64,000 nucleotides of DNA from 54-19 sp038210655 (GCA_038210655.1 JBBQWM010000012.1:62001-126000), one strand, 5' to 3'. Counted from the stretch's first letter, positions 8,347 through 17,585 are shown. The notes: generated by a model from the letters alone, not told the origin. Made by a program: numbers and translations.

Positions 8347-10995
8347 TCAGACCAGCGGTTTATGTCCGTTGCCATTGCCGTTAGAGGCTGTGTCATCGTC
8401 GTCTTCGATCGGGTTATCGGTCAATTCGATAAACTCGTCGGACTCAACCGGGTTAGTGTGGAGATGCCCGTTACCGTTGCCATTACCGTTCAACCGCAAC
8501 TCGTCCAGTTCGGAACCGCGCCCCCGGTCTTTGGCGGCGGCGGCCTGTTCTTCGCGCACGATAGCGACCGAGGCCACGCTGTCGCCCTTGCCCTCCTTGA
8601 AAGTCATCACCATCACGCCCTGAGTAGAACGCCCCTGACGGCTGACATCGTGGGCCGCGATCCGCGTGACCATCCCACTGGTGGTCATTAGCATGATCTC
8701 GTCGTTGTCTTTGATGACTCGTGTGGCGATAATCCGGCCTGTTTTGGGGGTAAGGCGCATCGCAATCACGCCCTGTCCGTAGCGGCCATGCGTCGGGAAC
8801 TCGTCAAGCGGGGTGCGCTTGCCGATACCGCCCGAAGTTATGATAAACAAATCGGCATCCGGCAGTACAATGTCCATCCCGACCACATAATCGCTTTCGT
8901 TAACCAGCCTGATCGCGTTCACCCCAACCGTGTCGCGGCCCATCGGACGCACTTCATCTTCGCGGAAGCGAATAGTTTTGCCCTCGGCGGTCGTTAGAAT
9001 AACATCGCCTTTGCCCGCCGTTTCCCACACAAAGCTCAATTCGTCGTTGCCCTCTAGCTTGATTGCTATCAAGCCATTGGAGCGAACAGCGGCGTACTCG
9101 CTTAGATTGGTGCGCTTGATCTTGCCGTTGCGGGTCGCCATAATCAAATACTCCGAGTTGGCGAAACTGGTTACAGGCAACACACTTGTGACCTGCTCGT
9201 TCTGGGTAATCGCCACCAGATTGATAAGCGGCAAACCCTTCGCGGTACGGCCTGAGTCGGGTACTTCGTGAGCTTTGACCTGGAAGACCCGGCCCTTGTT
9301 GGTAAAGAAAAGCAAGCTATCGAGCGTATTGCAGATAATCGTATGCTTGACAGCATCTTCCTCGCGGGTAGTCATGCCGGTAATACCTTTACCGCCGCGC
9401 CGTTGGGTTTTGTAGGTATCGTGCGGCAACCGCTTGATGTAACCCTTGTTCGTGACCGTTACCAGAATTAGCTCGTTCGGGATCAAATCCTCTATCGAGA
9501 AATCCGATTCGGCTCCAGCCATAATCAGGGTACGGCGGGCATCGCCGTATTTGTCGCGCAACTGGGTCAAGTCTTCCTTAATCAAAGGCAAAATCTTTTC
9601 CGGGTTGTCCAACAAGTCTTGCAAATAAGCGATAGACTTTTGAAGCTCGTTAAACTCGTCCAGCAAGCGCTGGCGTTCGAGGGCCGCCAACCGCCCTAAC
9701 CGCATATCGAGAATGGCCTGGGCCTGCTCGTCGCTAAAACCAAACTTCTGCATCAGGGCTGGTTTGGACTCGCTGTTATCTTTGGAAGCCTTGATAGTCT
9801 GGATCACTTCGTCGATCACGTCGATAGCCAGCAGCAAGCCTTCCAAAATGTGAGCGCGTTTGCGGGCCTTATCAATCTCGAAACGGGTACGCCGGGTGAT
9901 AACCAGTTGCCGCCAGGCAATATGTTCGCGCAAGATGCGCCGCAAGGTCAACAACTTTGGCTCCATGCCGTTGTCCACCAGGGCCAGCAAATTACAGCTA
10001 AAGCTGGTCTGAAGCTGGGTATACTTGAAAAGCTGGTTCAAAACCTTTTTGGGCTGGGCATCGCGTTTGAGTTCGACCACCAACCGAATACCGTTGCGGT
10101 CGCTCTCGTTAATCATGTCCGAAATGCCATCCACCTTGCCGTCCTTGACCAGTTCGGCGATCCGTTCTTGCAAGGTTTTAAGGCTGACCATATAGGGCAA
10201 CTCGGTTACGATGATGCTGAAGCGGTTTTTATTTTCCTCGATATGGGCCTTAGCCCGCACCACGATCCGGCCCCGCCCGGTGGAATAGGCTTCCTTGATC
10301 CCGTCGTGGCCCAAAATAACCCCGCCGGTCGGGAAGTCCGGGCCGGGCAGAATTGGCAGCAATTCGTCAACCGTCGCGTCCGGGTGATCGATCAGATGGA
10401 TCACCACATTGCACAGTTCGGTCAAGTTGTGGGGTGGGATATTGGTTGCCATCCCGACCGCAATACCCTGAGCGCCATTCAAGAGCAAGTTGGGTAGCTT
10501 GGCCGGTAGTGCGACCGGCTGAAGTTCGCTGCCGTCGTAGTTCGGTACAAAATCGACCGTATCTTTATCAATATCCTGCAAAAGATCATCCGCAATCGAG
10601 GCCATGCGGGCTTCGGTGTAACGGGCGGCGGCGGGCGGGTCGTCTTCGATAGTTCCAAAGTTACCCTGTCCATCGATCAAAGGGTAGCGCAACGAGAAAT
10701 CTTGCACCATCCGGGCCATCGTATCGTAGATCGCTGCGTCGCCGTGCGGGTGATATTTACCCATTACGTCGCCGACAATCCGGGCGCTCTTACGATAAGA
10801 GGTGTTAAAGCGGATATTATTCTCGTGCATCGAATAAAGAATGCGGCGATGCACTGGTTTAAGACCGTCCCGCACGTCTGGCAAGGCTCGCTGGATAATT
10901 ACGCTCATGGCATAATCCAGATACGCCCCGCGCATTTGCTGGTCGATGTCTACGACTTGTACATTTCCGATATTGTTATCGTTACCGATTTCCAT
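8347..10995 (-). CDS. gyrA: DNA gyrase subunit A
   Basis: 882 residues, normal for GyrA. With GyrB it introduces negative supercoils. The breakage-reunion domain carries the catalytic tyrosine at Tyr126 (AARYTEARM). The C-terminal DNA-wrapping domain contains the GyrA box QRRGGKG, which separates it from topoisomerase IV ParC. The residue matching E. coli Ser83 in the quinolone pocket is Ala87 (HGDAAIYD), while the downstream Asp is kept (Asp91). The tail after about residue 825 is acidic and rich in Asn-Gly repeats. A consensus promoter lies about 210 bp upstream and an intrinsic terminator about 180 bp downstream, so it is monocistronic; gyrB is not adjacent. Confidence 0.98.
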   Translation of the reverse strand: MEIGNDNNIGNVQVVDIDQQMRGAYLDYAMSVIIQRALPDVRDGLKPVHRRILYSMHENNIRFNTSYRKSARIVGDVMGKYHPHGDAAIYDTMARMVQDFSLRYPLIDGQGNFGTIEDDPPAAARYTEARMASIADDLLQDIDKDTVDFVPNYDGSELQPVALPAKLPNLLLNGAQGIAVGMATNIPPHNLTELCNVVIHLIDHPDATVDELLPILPGPDFPTGGVILGHDGIKEAYSTGRGRIVVRAKAHIEENKNRFSIIVTELPYMVSLKTLQERIAELVKDGKVDGISDMINESDRNGIRLVVELKRDAQPKKVLNQLFKYTQLQTSFSCNLLALVDNGMEPKLLTLRRILREHIAWRQLVITRRTRFEIDKARKRAHILEGLLLAIDVIDEVIQTIKASKDNSESKPALMQKFGFSDEQAQAILDMRLGRLAALERQRLLDEFNELQKSIAYLQDLLDNPEKILPLIKEDLTQLRDKYGDARRTLIMAGAESDFSIEDLIPNELILVTVTNKGYIKRLPHDTYKTQRRGGKGITGMTTREEDAVKHTIICNTLDSLLFFTNKGRVFQVKAHEVPDSGRTAKGLPLINLVAITQNEQVTSVLPVTSFANSEYLIMATRNGKIKRTNLSEYAAVRSNGLIAIKLEGNDELSFVWETAGKGDVILTTAEGKTIRFREDEVRPMGRDTVGVNAIRLVNESDYVVGMDIVLPDADLFIITSGGIGKRTPLDEFPTHGRYGQGVIAMRLTPKTGRIIATRVIKDNDEIMLMTTSGMVTRIAAHDVSRQGRSTQGVMVMTFKEGKGDSVASVAIVREEQAAAAKDRGRGSELDELRLNGNGNGNGHLHTNPVESDEFIELTDNPIEDDDDTASNGNGNGHKPLV

Positions 10996-11202
10996 ATGAT
11001 GTTTGTTAACCCTTCTCCAGTCTGCTTATCTGGTAAGTGTCGTCCCCAAAAGGTGGTATCTAGCGAGGTTAGCCGGTTGGTTTAGAAGAAATCCCCCATT
11101 ACATAGGCTTTGCCAAAGCCATTTAACCCGGTACCGCTACTCTATTTTTTGTAAGCCTTTGCGACACGCATTGATCCTATCTTTTATTGATTTAACCTTG
11201 TA

Positions 11203-11231
11203 ATTATACAATTATTCGGCTCAAAAGTCAA
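11203..11231 (-). promoter_or_regulatory. sigma-70 promoter of gyrA
   Basis: On the minus strand TTGACT (11226-11231) and TATAAT (11203-11208) are separated by exactly 17 bp. Transcription would begin near 11196, giving gyrA a leader of about 200 nt. Confidence 0.7.
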
Positions 11232-11333
11232 AGAATCGAACAAATCTTGAATTATTTTTATCCCATCCCAAAGCCATAAATTTATCTACATCGTCGAGTT
11301 TTGTTCTAATTATGAAAAGTGGCCCGAATGGGG

Positions 11334-11517
11334 AATAAAGAAGTCAGAATGCAGAAGTCAGAAGAGGGGAGTTATAACACAGATGAACACAGATAGGACG
11401 GATGAACACAGATTAACAAGTCAGAAGGCAGAAGGCAGAAGGCAGAATACGCAGGAAGATTAAGAGCGAAGCATTTATTGTAATCGTAAATCGCGGCCTC
11501 GCCCCCTCTGGGGGTAA
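11334..11517. repeat. repeat-rich spacer: heptamers and mixed dispersed repeats
   Basis: The spacer between gyrA and the kinase gene has no convincing gene. It contains TCAGAAG/CAGAATG-type units near 11340-11366, ACACAGAT repeats (11379-11412), three exact CAGAAGG heptamers plus CAGAATA (11422-11449), and a segment around 11480-11517 that is the reverse complement of the block at 5563-5597. The order mirrors the repeat block at 60205-60358, in inverted orientation. Confidence 0.75.
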
Positions 11518-11585
11518 ATCTTTTTATGCTATACTGCCGTTCGGCTCTCGACTAATTCTTATCTGATAGCTTTTGAGGAAAAGAT

Positions 11586-12224
11586 GTGGCGCTGTATATA
11601 ACACTTTGCGGTAATATTGGGGTGGGTAAGACGACCCTGGCGGGCTTGATGGCCGAACGCTGGCGCTGGCAGCTTTATGCCGAGTCGGTCGCGGATCATC
11701 CCTACCTGGCTGATTATTATGCCGACCGACCACGCTGGGCTTTAGCCAGCCAGTTAGTTTTCTTGGAGCGGACTTTCCGTCAACAAATTGCGATTACCGG
11801 CGGTGAGGCCAATGCGGTGCAGGAGCGCAGTGCTGCCGAAAACTTTCGGGTTTTTGCCCGTTCGCTGTATGAGCAGGATATTTTGCCCGCCCGCGAATAC
11901 GGCACCCTGAGCGATTTGTATGCAATGCTGGAAAGTATTGTGCGTCCGGCGGATTTGCTGGTCTATTTGCGGGCGACCGAGGAAACCCTGCTGCACCGGA
12001 TCGCGCTGCGTGGACGTAGCTACGAAGCCAGTGGAGTTGACCGGGAGTACCTGACCGCCCTTAATCATTCTTATGACCGCTTTTTCGAGGATTACCAGAT
12101 CGGCCCCAAATTGCTGATTAATATGGACGATTACGACATCAGCCTGCGGCCCGACGATGGTCACGAGGTATTGCGTCAGATCGCCGAAGCGACCGGCTAC
12201 GACCCGGAATTGGTGCTTTTTTAG
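11586..12224 (+). CDS. deoxynucleoside kinase (dCK/dGK family)
   Basis: 212 residues, typical of bacterial deoxyadenosine/deoxyguanosine kinases, which phosphorylate deoxynucleosides for salvage. Visible motifs are the P-loop GNIGVGKTT (residues 9-17), the substrate segment AESVADHPYL (32-41), QERSAAEN with the catalytic-region Arg (79-86), and a C-terminal LID-like stretch RIALRGRSYE. The start is GTG at 11586, with GAGG about 8 nt upstream; no in-frame ATG fits. Which base it prefers cannot be decided here. It is preceded by a repeat-rich spacer and stands alone. Confidence 0.9.
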   Translation: MALYITLCGNIGVGKTTLAGLMAERWRWQLYAESVADHPYLADYYADRPRWALASQLVFLERTFRQQIAITGGEANAVQERSAAENFRVFARSLYEQDILPAREYGTLSDLYAMLESIVRPADLLVYLRATEETLLHRIALRGRSYEASGVDREYLTALNHSYDRFFEDYQIGPKLLINMDDYDISLRPDDGHEVLRQIAEATGYDPELVLF

Positions 12225-12363
12225 CATAACCCTTCACCTGGCTGCACCGAACTAGCAGGCCGGGTAGCTTTGCCTATAAATATCAGGCCCTTTCGCGGCT
12301 AAATTAACCGCCATCTTTTATATTCCAGCTAAATCCCACTTCCATTAGCCTTTGCCGCTTTTG

Positions 12364-12503
12364 TAGCAAAATGCCGCGATATTGACCCCTGTAGGAGCAA
12401 GCTTCTGCTCGCGATTGAAATGACGGCTGGGTGTTCAATCGCGAGCAGAAGCTCGCTCCTACAAACAAATAAGTGGATAGCTCAAGTGCTTTGTATTTTG
12501 CTA
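12364..12503. repeat. REPIN-like element, family A, copy A3 with short terminal repeats
   Basis: The core double hairpin (12391-12464) matches the copies at 3224 and 8217. Around it, TAGCAAAAT (12364-12372) and ATTTTGCTA (12495-12503) are perfect inverted repeats, suggesting element ends and a total size near 140 bp. The same flanking blocks (GGGTCAATATC and ACAAAGC..TTGA) are recognizable in the other copies, although their outer ends are decayed. Confidence 0.7.
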
Positions 12504-12531
12504 TAGATAGTCCCCTATGTAATTTTACACA

Positions 12532-12560
12532 TTGACCGATCTCTTAACCGCTTTTATTCT
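12532..12560 (+). promoter_or_regulatory. possible promoter for the C39-like gene
   Basis: TTGACC (12532-12537) and TATTCT (12555-12560) are spaced 17 bp apart, about 150 bp before the start at 12713. The -10 match is only moderate. Confidence 0.4.
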
Positions 12561-12712
12561 ATTTAGCCAAATGTGTAATGTTATAGATGTGCTAATTCGG
12601 GGCCTGTGATAAAAAGGTGGTGGGCGATGCGTTACAGCCTAATGGATATACCCGCAAAATAGTCGCTGCCAGCTAGAGTCTGGCGCAGGGTTGAAAGAAA
12701 GAGGGTCAGTTT

Positions 12713-14167
12713 ATGGTAAAGCATAAGGCTAAAGTGGCTAAAAGCGAAAAACCGCAAAATACTCCTGCACTAAATTCGGACAAAGATAAGGGTGGGGTAG
12801 AAGAAACTCACGAGCAAACCAGAAGCCTGACCCCTTATAACGCTACCAGCCAGCTTCTAAATTCCAATACTACCGCCCAACGCCAGGTAATTTTTCGCTC
12901 TATCGCCGGGCAGTTTGGCAATGCTTACGCTACAAAGCTGGCCTCGGTTATGCGTTCTCCCGATGGGGCCGCTCCCCAGGCCAACCTGGATGCCCTCGAC
13001 TCCTTGATGGGTCTGACTAAACCGGCCTCCTCCTACAACGATGAACAGTTAAAAAAAGCCCGGCAGTTAGCCCTTCAAGAAAGCGATGGCGATAAACGGG
13101 CTGTTTTGTTCAAGCTTGTGCAGCAAAAAGTGCCTTATCACGGTCAAAATGACAATGAAAGCCTCGGTTTTAACCCCGCGAAGCATCAGACTACCAAACT
13201 AGGAGTTATAATGTGCAACCTTACCTCTTTGGCGATGACTTTGGAGGGGATCGGCATCACTTTTTCCATGGCCGAGCAAATGTATCCCGATACTTTTGAT
13301 CAGTATAAGGCATCTATCGAGAACGAAAGAGATTTAAGCCCCGAAGATCGTCAGAAATGGGCCGATGCAATTCAGCCAGCTACCCAATACGAGGATTTCT
13401 TAGAGCAAATGCGGGTTGTGCATAAAATTGATGCCCGTACCAGTTCTAAAGCCTGGGATAAGCTGTCCGACCTGCTGGGGGCAAAACTTACCTATGTTGG
13501 AGAGGGTCAGCTTGCCAAAGATTGGTGGGTCAAGCACGCTGAAAAGGCTTTCGGGCAGGGCAGTTCGGTTCTGGTCGGGGTGGACAACCACATCATTCGC
13601 CTTCAATCGGTCAATGATGATGGTCTGGTGTTCGATGACCCGAACGCTCGTCTCAAGTTGGGTGAAGGCATGACGACCAGGGATGGTCAACAACTGGATA
13701 TGAGTTGGGATTACAAAAAAAGCGGCAATGACACTTTCGTACCCTGGAACGTAGCCGAAGCTTATAATTTCCGTTGGGTGCGGCTCGTAACAGCTACCAG
13801 CGTCGAGAATAAACCTGCTACTTTGGAGGTAAGGTCACAAACACTCGATAAAGCCAAGCAAGCCGACCCTACCAAAGAAAAAGCCTCTCCCGACCATGCT
13901 ACCAGTCACGATCTTATTAAGGCCGAGGAGCAGCCTAAAGTGCTGGCGGCCCTACGTCAAGGCTTGATGCAGGGACTTAGCAAAAACGCACTGGCAGATA
14001 AGGGCTACTTTGCGATCCGAGGGGAGAAGAAAATTGACCCTAGCGATAAGCATGCCGTAGCCGAATGGCTCTATATCAGGGACACGCTGTTGCCGAAGGT
14101 CAAGGATAATTTTGGCGGCGACTTTGTGAAGGGTCTTGCAGAAGGGATCATGTCTTCTTTTAAGTAA
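12713..14167 (+). CDS. predicted C39-like cysteine protease domain protein
   Basis: 484 residues, not a family I can name with certainty. The N-terminal 50 residues are charged and low in complexity. Residues 55-80 (AQRQVIFRSIAGQFGNAYAT) resemble the LQRxxGN segment that precedes effector domains in proteins packaged by phage-tail-like systems. The middle looks like a papain-fold C39-like domain: Cys168 (IMCNLTSLAM, like NCGPTSLAM), His293 (GVDNHIIRL) and Asp309 (LVFDDPNAR), in the right order and spacing. A helical C-terminal region follows. There is no signal peptide. GAGGG upstream supports the start. A strong hairpin follows the gene. The protease call is inferred from motif order. Confidence 0.55.
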   Translation: MVKHKAKVAKSEKPQNTPALNSDKDKGGVEETHEQTRSLTPYNATSQLLNSNTTAQRQVIFRSIAGQFGNAYATKLASVMRSPDGAAPQANLDALDSLMGLTKPASSYNDEQLKKARQLALQESDGDKRAVLFKLVQQKVPYHGQNDNESLGFNPAKHQTTKLGVIMCNLTSLAMTLEGIGITFSMAEQMYPDTFDQYKASIENERDLSPEDRQKWADAIQPATQYEDFLEQMRVVHKIDARTSSKAWDKLSDLLGAKLTYVGEGQLAKDWWVKHAEKAFGQGSSVLVGVDNHIIRLQSVNDDGLVFDDPNARLKLGEGMTTRDGQQLDMSWDYKKSGNDTFVPWNVAEAYNFRWVRLVTATSVENKPATLEVRSQTLDKAKQADPTKEKASPDHATSHDLIKAEEQPKVLAALRQGLMQGLSKNALADKGYFAIRGEKKIDPSDKHAVAEWLYIRDTLLPKVKDNFGGDFVKGLAEGIMSSFK

Positions 14168-14231
14168 GCCGTGCTTGCAATAGCTCAATGCTAAAGTCAG
14201 GTTCTGCCACACCCCAAACCGAAATTTGACT

Positions 14232-14277
14232 ATAGCCTAGAAAATTTCTTGCAAGAAATCTTCTAGGCTATATTTTA
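14232..14277 (+). terminator. hairpin terminator after the C39-like gene
   Basis: ATAGCCTAGAA and TTCTAGGCTAT pair as an 11-bp outer stem, with an inner ATTTCTTG/CAAGAAAT stem, followed by the T-rich ATTTTATATT. It is probably a terminator; the inner hairpin is AT-rich. Confidence 0.65.
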
Positions 14278-14293
14278 TATTGGTATAGGATAT

Positions 14294-14302
14294 TGCTATA
14301 AT
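14294..14302 (+). promoter_or_regulatory. possible extended -10 promoter for the amylase gene
   Basis: TTGCTATAAT contains TGn directly before a perfect TATAAT (14297-14302). No good -35 is visible at 16-18 bp. The distance to the start at 14388 is about 85 bp. Confidence 0.35.
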
Positions 14303-14387
14303 GCCACCCCTAAATGAAATTTCTCAAAATCGGTTATAATAGCCTGAAGATTGGTTGGTTCCTAAAAATAGAGTCAGGATAGGATAA

Positions 14388-16229
14388 ATGACCCAGATCA
14401 AAAGGCTAACAAACTTGGCCGTTACGGGCCTATTAATGGCGTTGCTGCTGGGTGCTTGCGGCGACTCAACTGCGACGGTTGTGCCGAACCCGACCGCTAC
14501 CCCGGTCATTACGACAGCGGCAGCTACGACTGTTCTAGCGACGACCGTGTCGGCGAGTACGACCGTGCCGCCGACCGTTGCTACTACAGCCGTAGTGCCG
14601 GCGACGACTGCCGCTATTACTACGGTGGCTCCTGGGACGAATGCCGCCAGTGCCGCTCAGGTTGGGGCCGCACCGCTGACGACCGCCTGGGTCAAAGACG
14701 GGGTTTGCTATGAAGTTTTTGTGCGGAGCTTTTTTGATAGCAACGGCGATGGCAAAGGCGATCTGCCCGGCCTGATTTCAAAGCTGGATTACCTTAACGA
14801 TGGCAACCCTAACTCGACCAAAAGCCTGGGGATCAACTGTATCTGGCTGATGCCTATTACAGCTTCACCCAGCTATCACGGTTACGACACGACCGACTTC
14901 TACAAAATTAACCCCGACTACGGTACAAACGATGATTTCAAAAAGCTGATCCAGGAGGCCCACAAGCGCGGCATCTACATCGTGATGGACCTTGTGCTAA
15001 ACCACACTTCTAACCAGCATCCCTGGTTCAAACAGGCTGCCGCTGACCCTAAATCGCCCTACCGCGATTGGTATATCTTTAGCCCGACCAATCCGGGCTA
15101 TAACGGCCCGTTTGGGGATCGAGCCTGGTTCAAAAATCCGGCGGCGGACGAATATTATTATGGAGTCTTTGGTTCGGATTTGCCCGACCTCAACTATCGC
15201 AACCCGGCAGTTACCAAACAAATGCAGGATGTCACTCGCTTTTGGCTTCAGGATATGGGCGTAGACGGCTTTCGGCTGGATGCGGTTAAGCACTTGATCG
15301 AGGATGGGCAGAAGCAGGAAAATACGGACGGAACCCACGCCTGGTTACGTGACTTCCGCAAGATTTACACTGCGCTCAAGCCGGAGGCTTACACGATTGG
15401 CGAGATTTTTAACGCTTCTTCGGAACTCTACCCCTATTACCCCGACCAGTTGGACGCTTACTTTGAGTTTGGGATCGCCCGGAGTGTCCTCAACAGTGCC
15501 AACCGGGGGCAAGCTTCTTTCGTAGCTCTGGCTCAGGACACCAACAACAAACTGCCCTTCCAGCGTTATGGTACTTTCCTGACCAACCACGATCAGGATC
15601 GGGTGATGGGTGTGTTGGGTGGTAGCCTCGATAAGATGAAGGTAGCGGCGGCGGCGTATCTGACCTTGCCCGGCTTACCCTTTATCTATTATGGTGAGGA
15701 AGTGGGCATGCAAGGCGGCAAGCCCGACCCTCAAATACGCACTCCGATGCAGTGGACGGCTGACCTCAACAACAGTGGCTTCAGCACTGCCAAACCCTGG
15801 GAACCCCCCAACGCCGATACTGCAAAGGTCAATGTCCAGGCTCAGGAAGCCGACCCCGACGCGCTGCTCAATCTTTATCGCAAGCTCATTCAGACTCGGC
15901 GGGCTAACCCGGCCCTTTCACAGGGTAATCTACTGCGGGCGAGCAATAGCGAGTCGTTTAGTGTGGCGACCTATTTACGCTATACTGATAAACAGGCGGT
16001 ATTGGTCGTTCTGAATATGGGTGATAGCCCGGTCAAGGATTTGAAAATCTCGCTAGAAAAGAGCGATCTGGCGGCAGGTCAATACAGTCCGACCGCTCTC
16101 TTGAACGTCAACGCGCCAGCCGCAACCTTTGTACCTTTTACTGTGGGAGCAGGCGGCGCACTTAGCGAGGTTACGCTCTTACCGAATTTACCGGCCCATA
16201 GCGGTTATGTTATCTTACTGAAAAAATGA
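14388..16229 (+). CDS. secreted GH13 alpha-amylase-family lipoprotein
   Basis: 613 residues. A lipoprotein signal peptide ends in the lipobox LLGAC with Cys24 as the lipidated residue. Residues 25-95 form a Thr/Ala/Val-rich linker, followed by a GH13 (beta/alpha)8 domain. Catalytic residues are visible as nucleophile Asp298 (DGFRLDAVKH), acid/base Glu339 (TIGEIF) and stabilizer Asp402 (LTNHDQDR); MDLVLNHTS supplies the conserved His. A small beta-rich C-terminal domain follows from about residue 530. It should hydrolyse alpha-glucans or oligosaccharides outside the cell while anchored in the membrane. Specificity (amylase or oligo-1,6-glucosidase-like) is not resolved. AGGATAGGA upstream supports the start. 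Confidence 0.93.
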   Translation: MTQIKRLTNLAVTGLLMALLLGACGDSTATVVPNPTATPVITTAAATTVLATTVSASTTVPPTVATTAVVPATTAAITTVAPGTNAASAAQVGAAPLTTAWVKDGVCYEVFVRSFFDSNGDGKGDLPGLISKLDYLNDGNPNSTKSLGINCIWLMPITASPSYHGYDTTDFYKINPDYGTNDDFKKLIQEAHKRGIYIVMDLVLNHTSNQHPWFKQAAADPKSPYRDWYIFSPTNPGYNGPFGDRAWFKNPAADEYYYGVFGSDLPDLNYRNPAVTKQMQDVTRFWLQDMGVDGFRLDAVKHLIEDGQKQENTDGTHAWLRDFRKIYTALKPEAYTIGEIFNASSELYPYYPDQLDAYFEFGIARSVLNSANRGQASFVALAQDTNNKLPFQRYGTFLTNHDQDRVMGVLGGSLDKMKVAAAAYLTLPGLPFIYYGEEVGMQGGKPDPQIRTPMQWTADLNNSGFSTAKPWEPPNADTAKVNVQAQEADPDALLNLYRKLIQTRRANPALSQGNLLRASNSESFSVATYLRYTDKQAVLVVLNMGDSPVKDLKISLEKSDLAAGQYSPTALLNVNAPAATFVPFTVGAGGALSEVTLLPNLPAHSGYVILLKK

Positions 16230-16240
16230 TACTAATCAGG

Positions 16241-16308
16241 TATAAGGTGTCAGGTGTTAGGTATCAGGTAAGTAGTTCAGACCCAGACCTGACACCTGAC
16301 ACCTTATA
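16241..16308. repeat. AGGTGTC heptamer repeat forming an inverted pair
   Basis: AGGTGTC, AGGTGTT and AGGTATC follow each other exactly (16245-16265). A reverse-complement block (ACCTGACACCTGACACCTTATA, 16287-16308) closes a long hairpin across the spacer between the amylase and peptidase genes. The same heptamers appear inside the coding region at 46332-46457. Confidence 0.8.
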
Positions 16309-16328
16309 CCTAAAAGCAAGGACTTTTT

Positions 16329-17531
16329 ATGCCAGTTTCAAACGAAGCCCGTCAAACAGCCGCGCAATGGTTGGAAGCTAACATAGCCGAGTTAGTCGAT
16401 TTCTTGCGGCAACTGATTGCCACGCCCAGTCAGAACGGAGTCGATACCGAGCAAGAAGCCGCCGAATTGATCGCCGCTAAGTTGAGCCAGTTTGGGTTTG
16501 CGCCCCGACTTTTGGGCGACCCGACCCGACCTTCGGTGTTGTGCGATTATGGGCCACGCCGGGCCGCCCGTAAGACCCTCTGGCTGGAAGCACCCCTCGA
16601 TACGGTGGTGGCGGGCGAACGCGCTGCCTGGGATTATGACCCGTTTGCCGCCGAGATCGTAGACGGCAGGTTGTACGGACGGGGCGCGGCGGATTGCAAG
16701 GCGGCGATTGCGATTTTTGTCTATGTCGCGGCGGCCCTTCGACAGGCCGGAATCGAGCCAGAAGGCAATCTGGTGCTGGGCTTCGATGCCGACGAGCAAG
16801 GCGGAGCCTTTACCGGCATCAAGACTTTGCTCGAAGAGGTTGGGTCGGTCGATAGTTGTATAATCGGCTACCCCGGTAACGACGAGATTGCGATTGCAGC
16901 GCGGGGTTTCTTGCGCCTGAAAATCAGCACTACCGGGCAGAGCGCCCATACCGGCATGCGTACCAACGAACAATATGCCAACGCCATCAGCCTGATGGCC
17001 CGGCTAATCGTCGCTCTGGAAGCCCTCGAAATGGCCCATACCCCTTCCGAGTTGTTCTGGTTTGGGCCACGCCTGACTATCGCGCAGATCACGGGTGGGG
17101 CCGCCATCAATGTCGTGCCGGAGAAATGCGAAATCGGGGTAGACTTGCGACTCGTGCCGGGGCAGAGCCAGACAACCGTCTTGAGCGAAATTACGGCCTG
17201 TCTACAAGCGGTACTCGGCCCCGAAGTTTTCGCCAGTCGCGTTCAGCTAACGCCCTATCAATATGAACCGGCCTACGCTTCACCCGCCGAAAGCGAGATT
17301 GTCCAGACCCTCAAAGCCAATGCCGAGCCGATTTTGGGCAAAACGATCAAGCTGGTTGCCAGTGGGCCGAGCAATATCGGCAACGTGGTCGGCAACCGGC
17401 AGATCGACACGATCAACGGCTTTGGCGCAACCGGGGCCAACGTCCACGCCGCCAACGAATATGTCGAGGTTGCCAGTCTGTTACCAGTCGCCCAGGTCTA
17501 TTTAAAAACGGTGCTGGATTATCTAAAGTAG
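16329..17531 (+). CDS. M20-family peptidase/deacylase with an altered metal site
   Basis: 400 residues with the M20 (ArgE/DapE/carboxypeptidase) layout: catalytic domain, a dimerization lid (about 185-295) and the return of the catalytic domain. Family members use two zinc ions to hydrolyse amides. Several motifs are present: GRGAADCKAA (bridging Asp), QSAHTG (lid His) and a C-terminal NVHAANEYV His. However the usual HxD motif reads APLDTV, with Pro in place of the first metal His, and the catalytic Glu-Glu pair appears as Asp-Glu (DADEQGG). The protein may be inactive, mononuclear or repurposed. AAGGA precedes the ATG. No operon partner is evident. Confidence 0.82.
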   Translation: MPVSNEARQTAAQWLEANIAELVDFLRQLIATPSQNGVDTEQEAAELIAAKLSQFGFAPRLLGDPTRPSVLCDYGPRRAARKTLWLEAPLDTVVAGERAAWDYDPFAAEIVDGRLYGRGAADCKAAIAIFVYVAAALRQAGIEPEGNLVLGFDADEQGGAFTGIKTLLEEVGSVDSCIIGYPGNDEIAIAARGFLRLKISTTGQSAHTGMRTNEQYANAISLMARLIVALEALEMAHTPSELFWFGPRLTIAQITGGAAINVVPEKCEIGVDLRLVPGQSQTTVLSEITACLQAVLGPEVFASRVQLTPYQYEPAYASPAESEIVQTLKANAEPILGKTIKLVASGPSNIGNVVGNRQIDTINGFGATGANVHAANEYVEVASLLPVAQVYLKTVLDYLK

Positions 17532-17585
17532 GTCGATCACAAAATAGGATGTGTATAACCAATCGGTAAACCCTTGAGGTTTGAT

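Noticed and set aside
9850..10497. Long antisense reading frame inside gyrA (about 215 residues)
   Set aside because: It is fully antisense to a certain gyrA gene, has no ribosome site and no recognizable domain; typical of GC-rich coding DNA.
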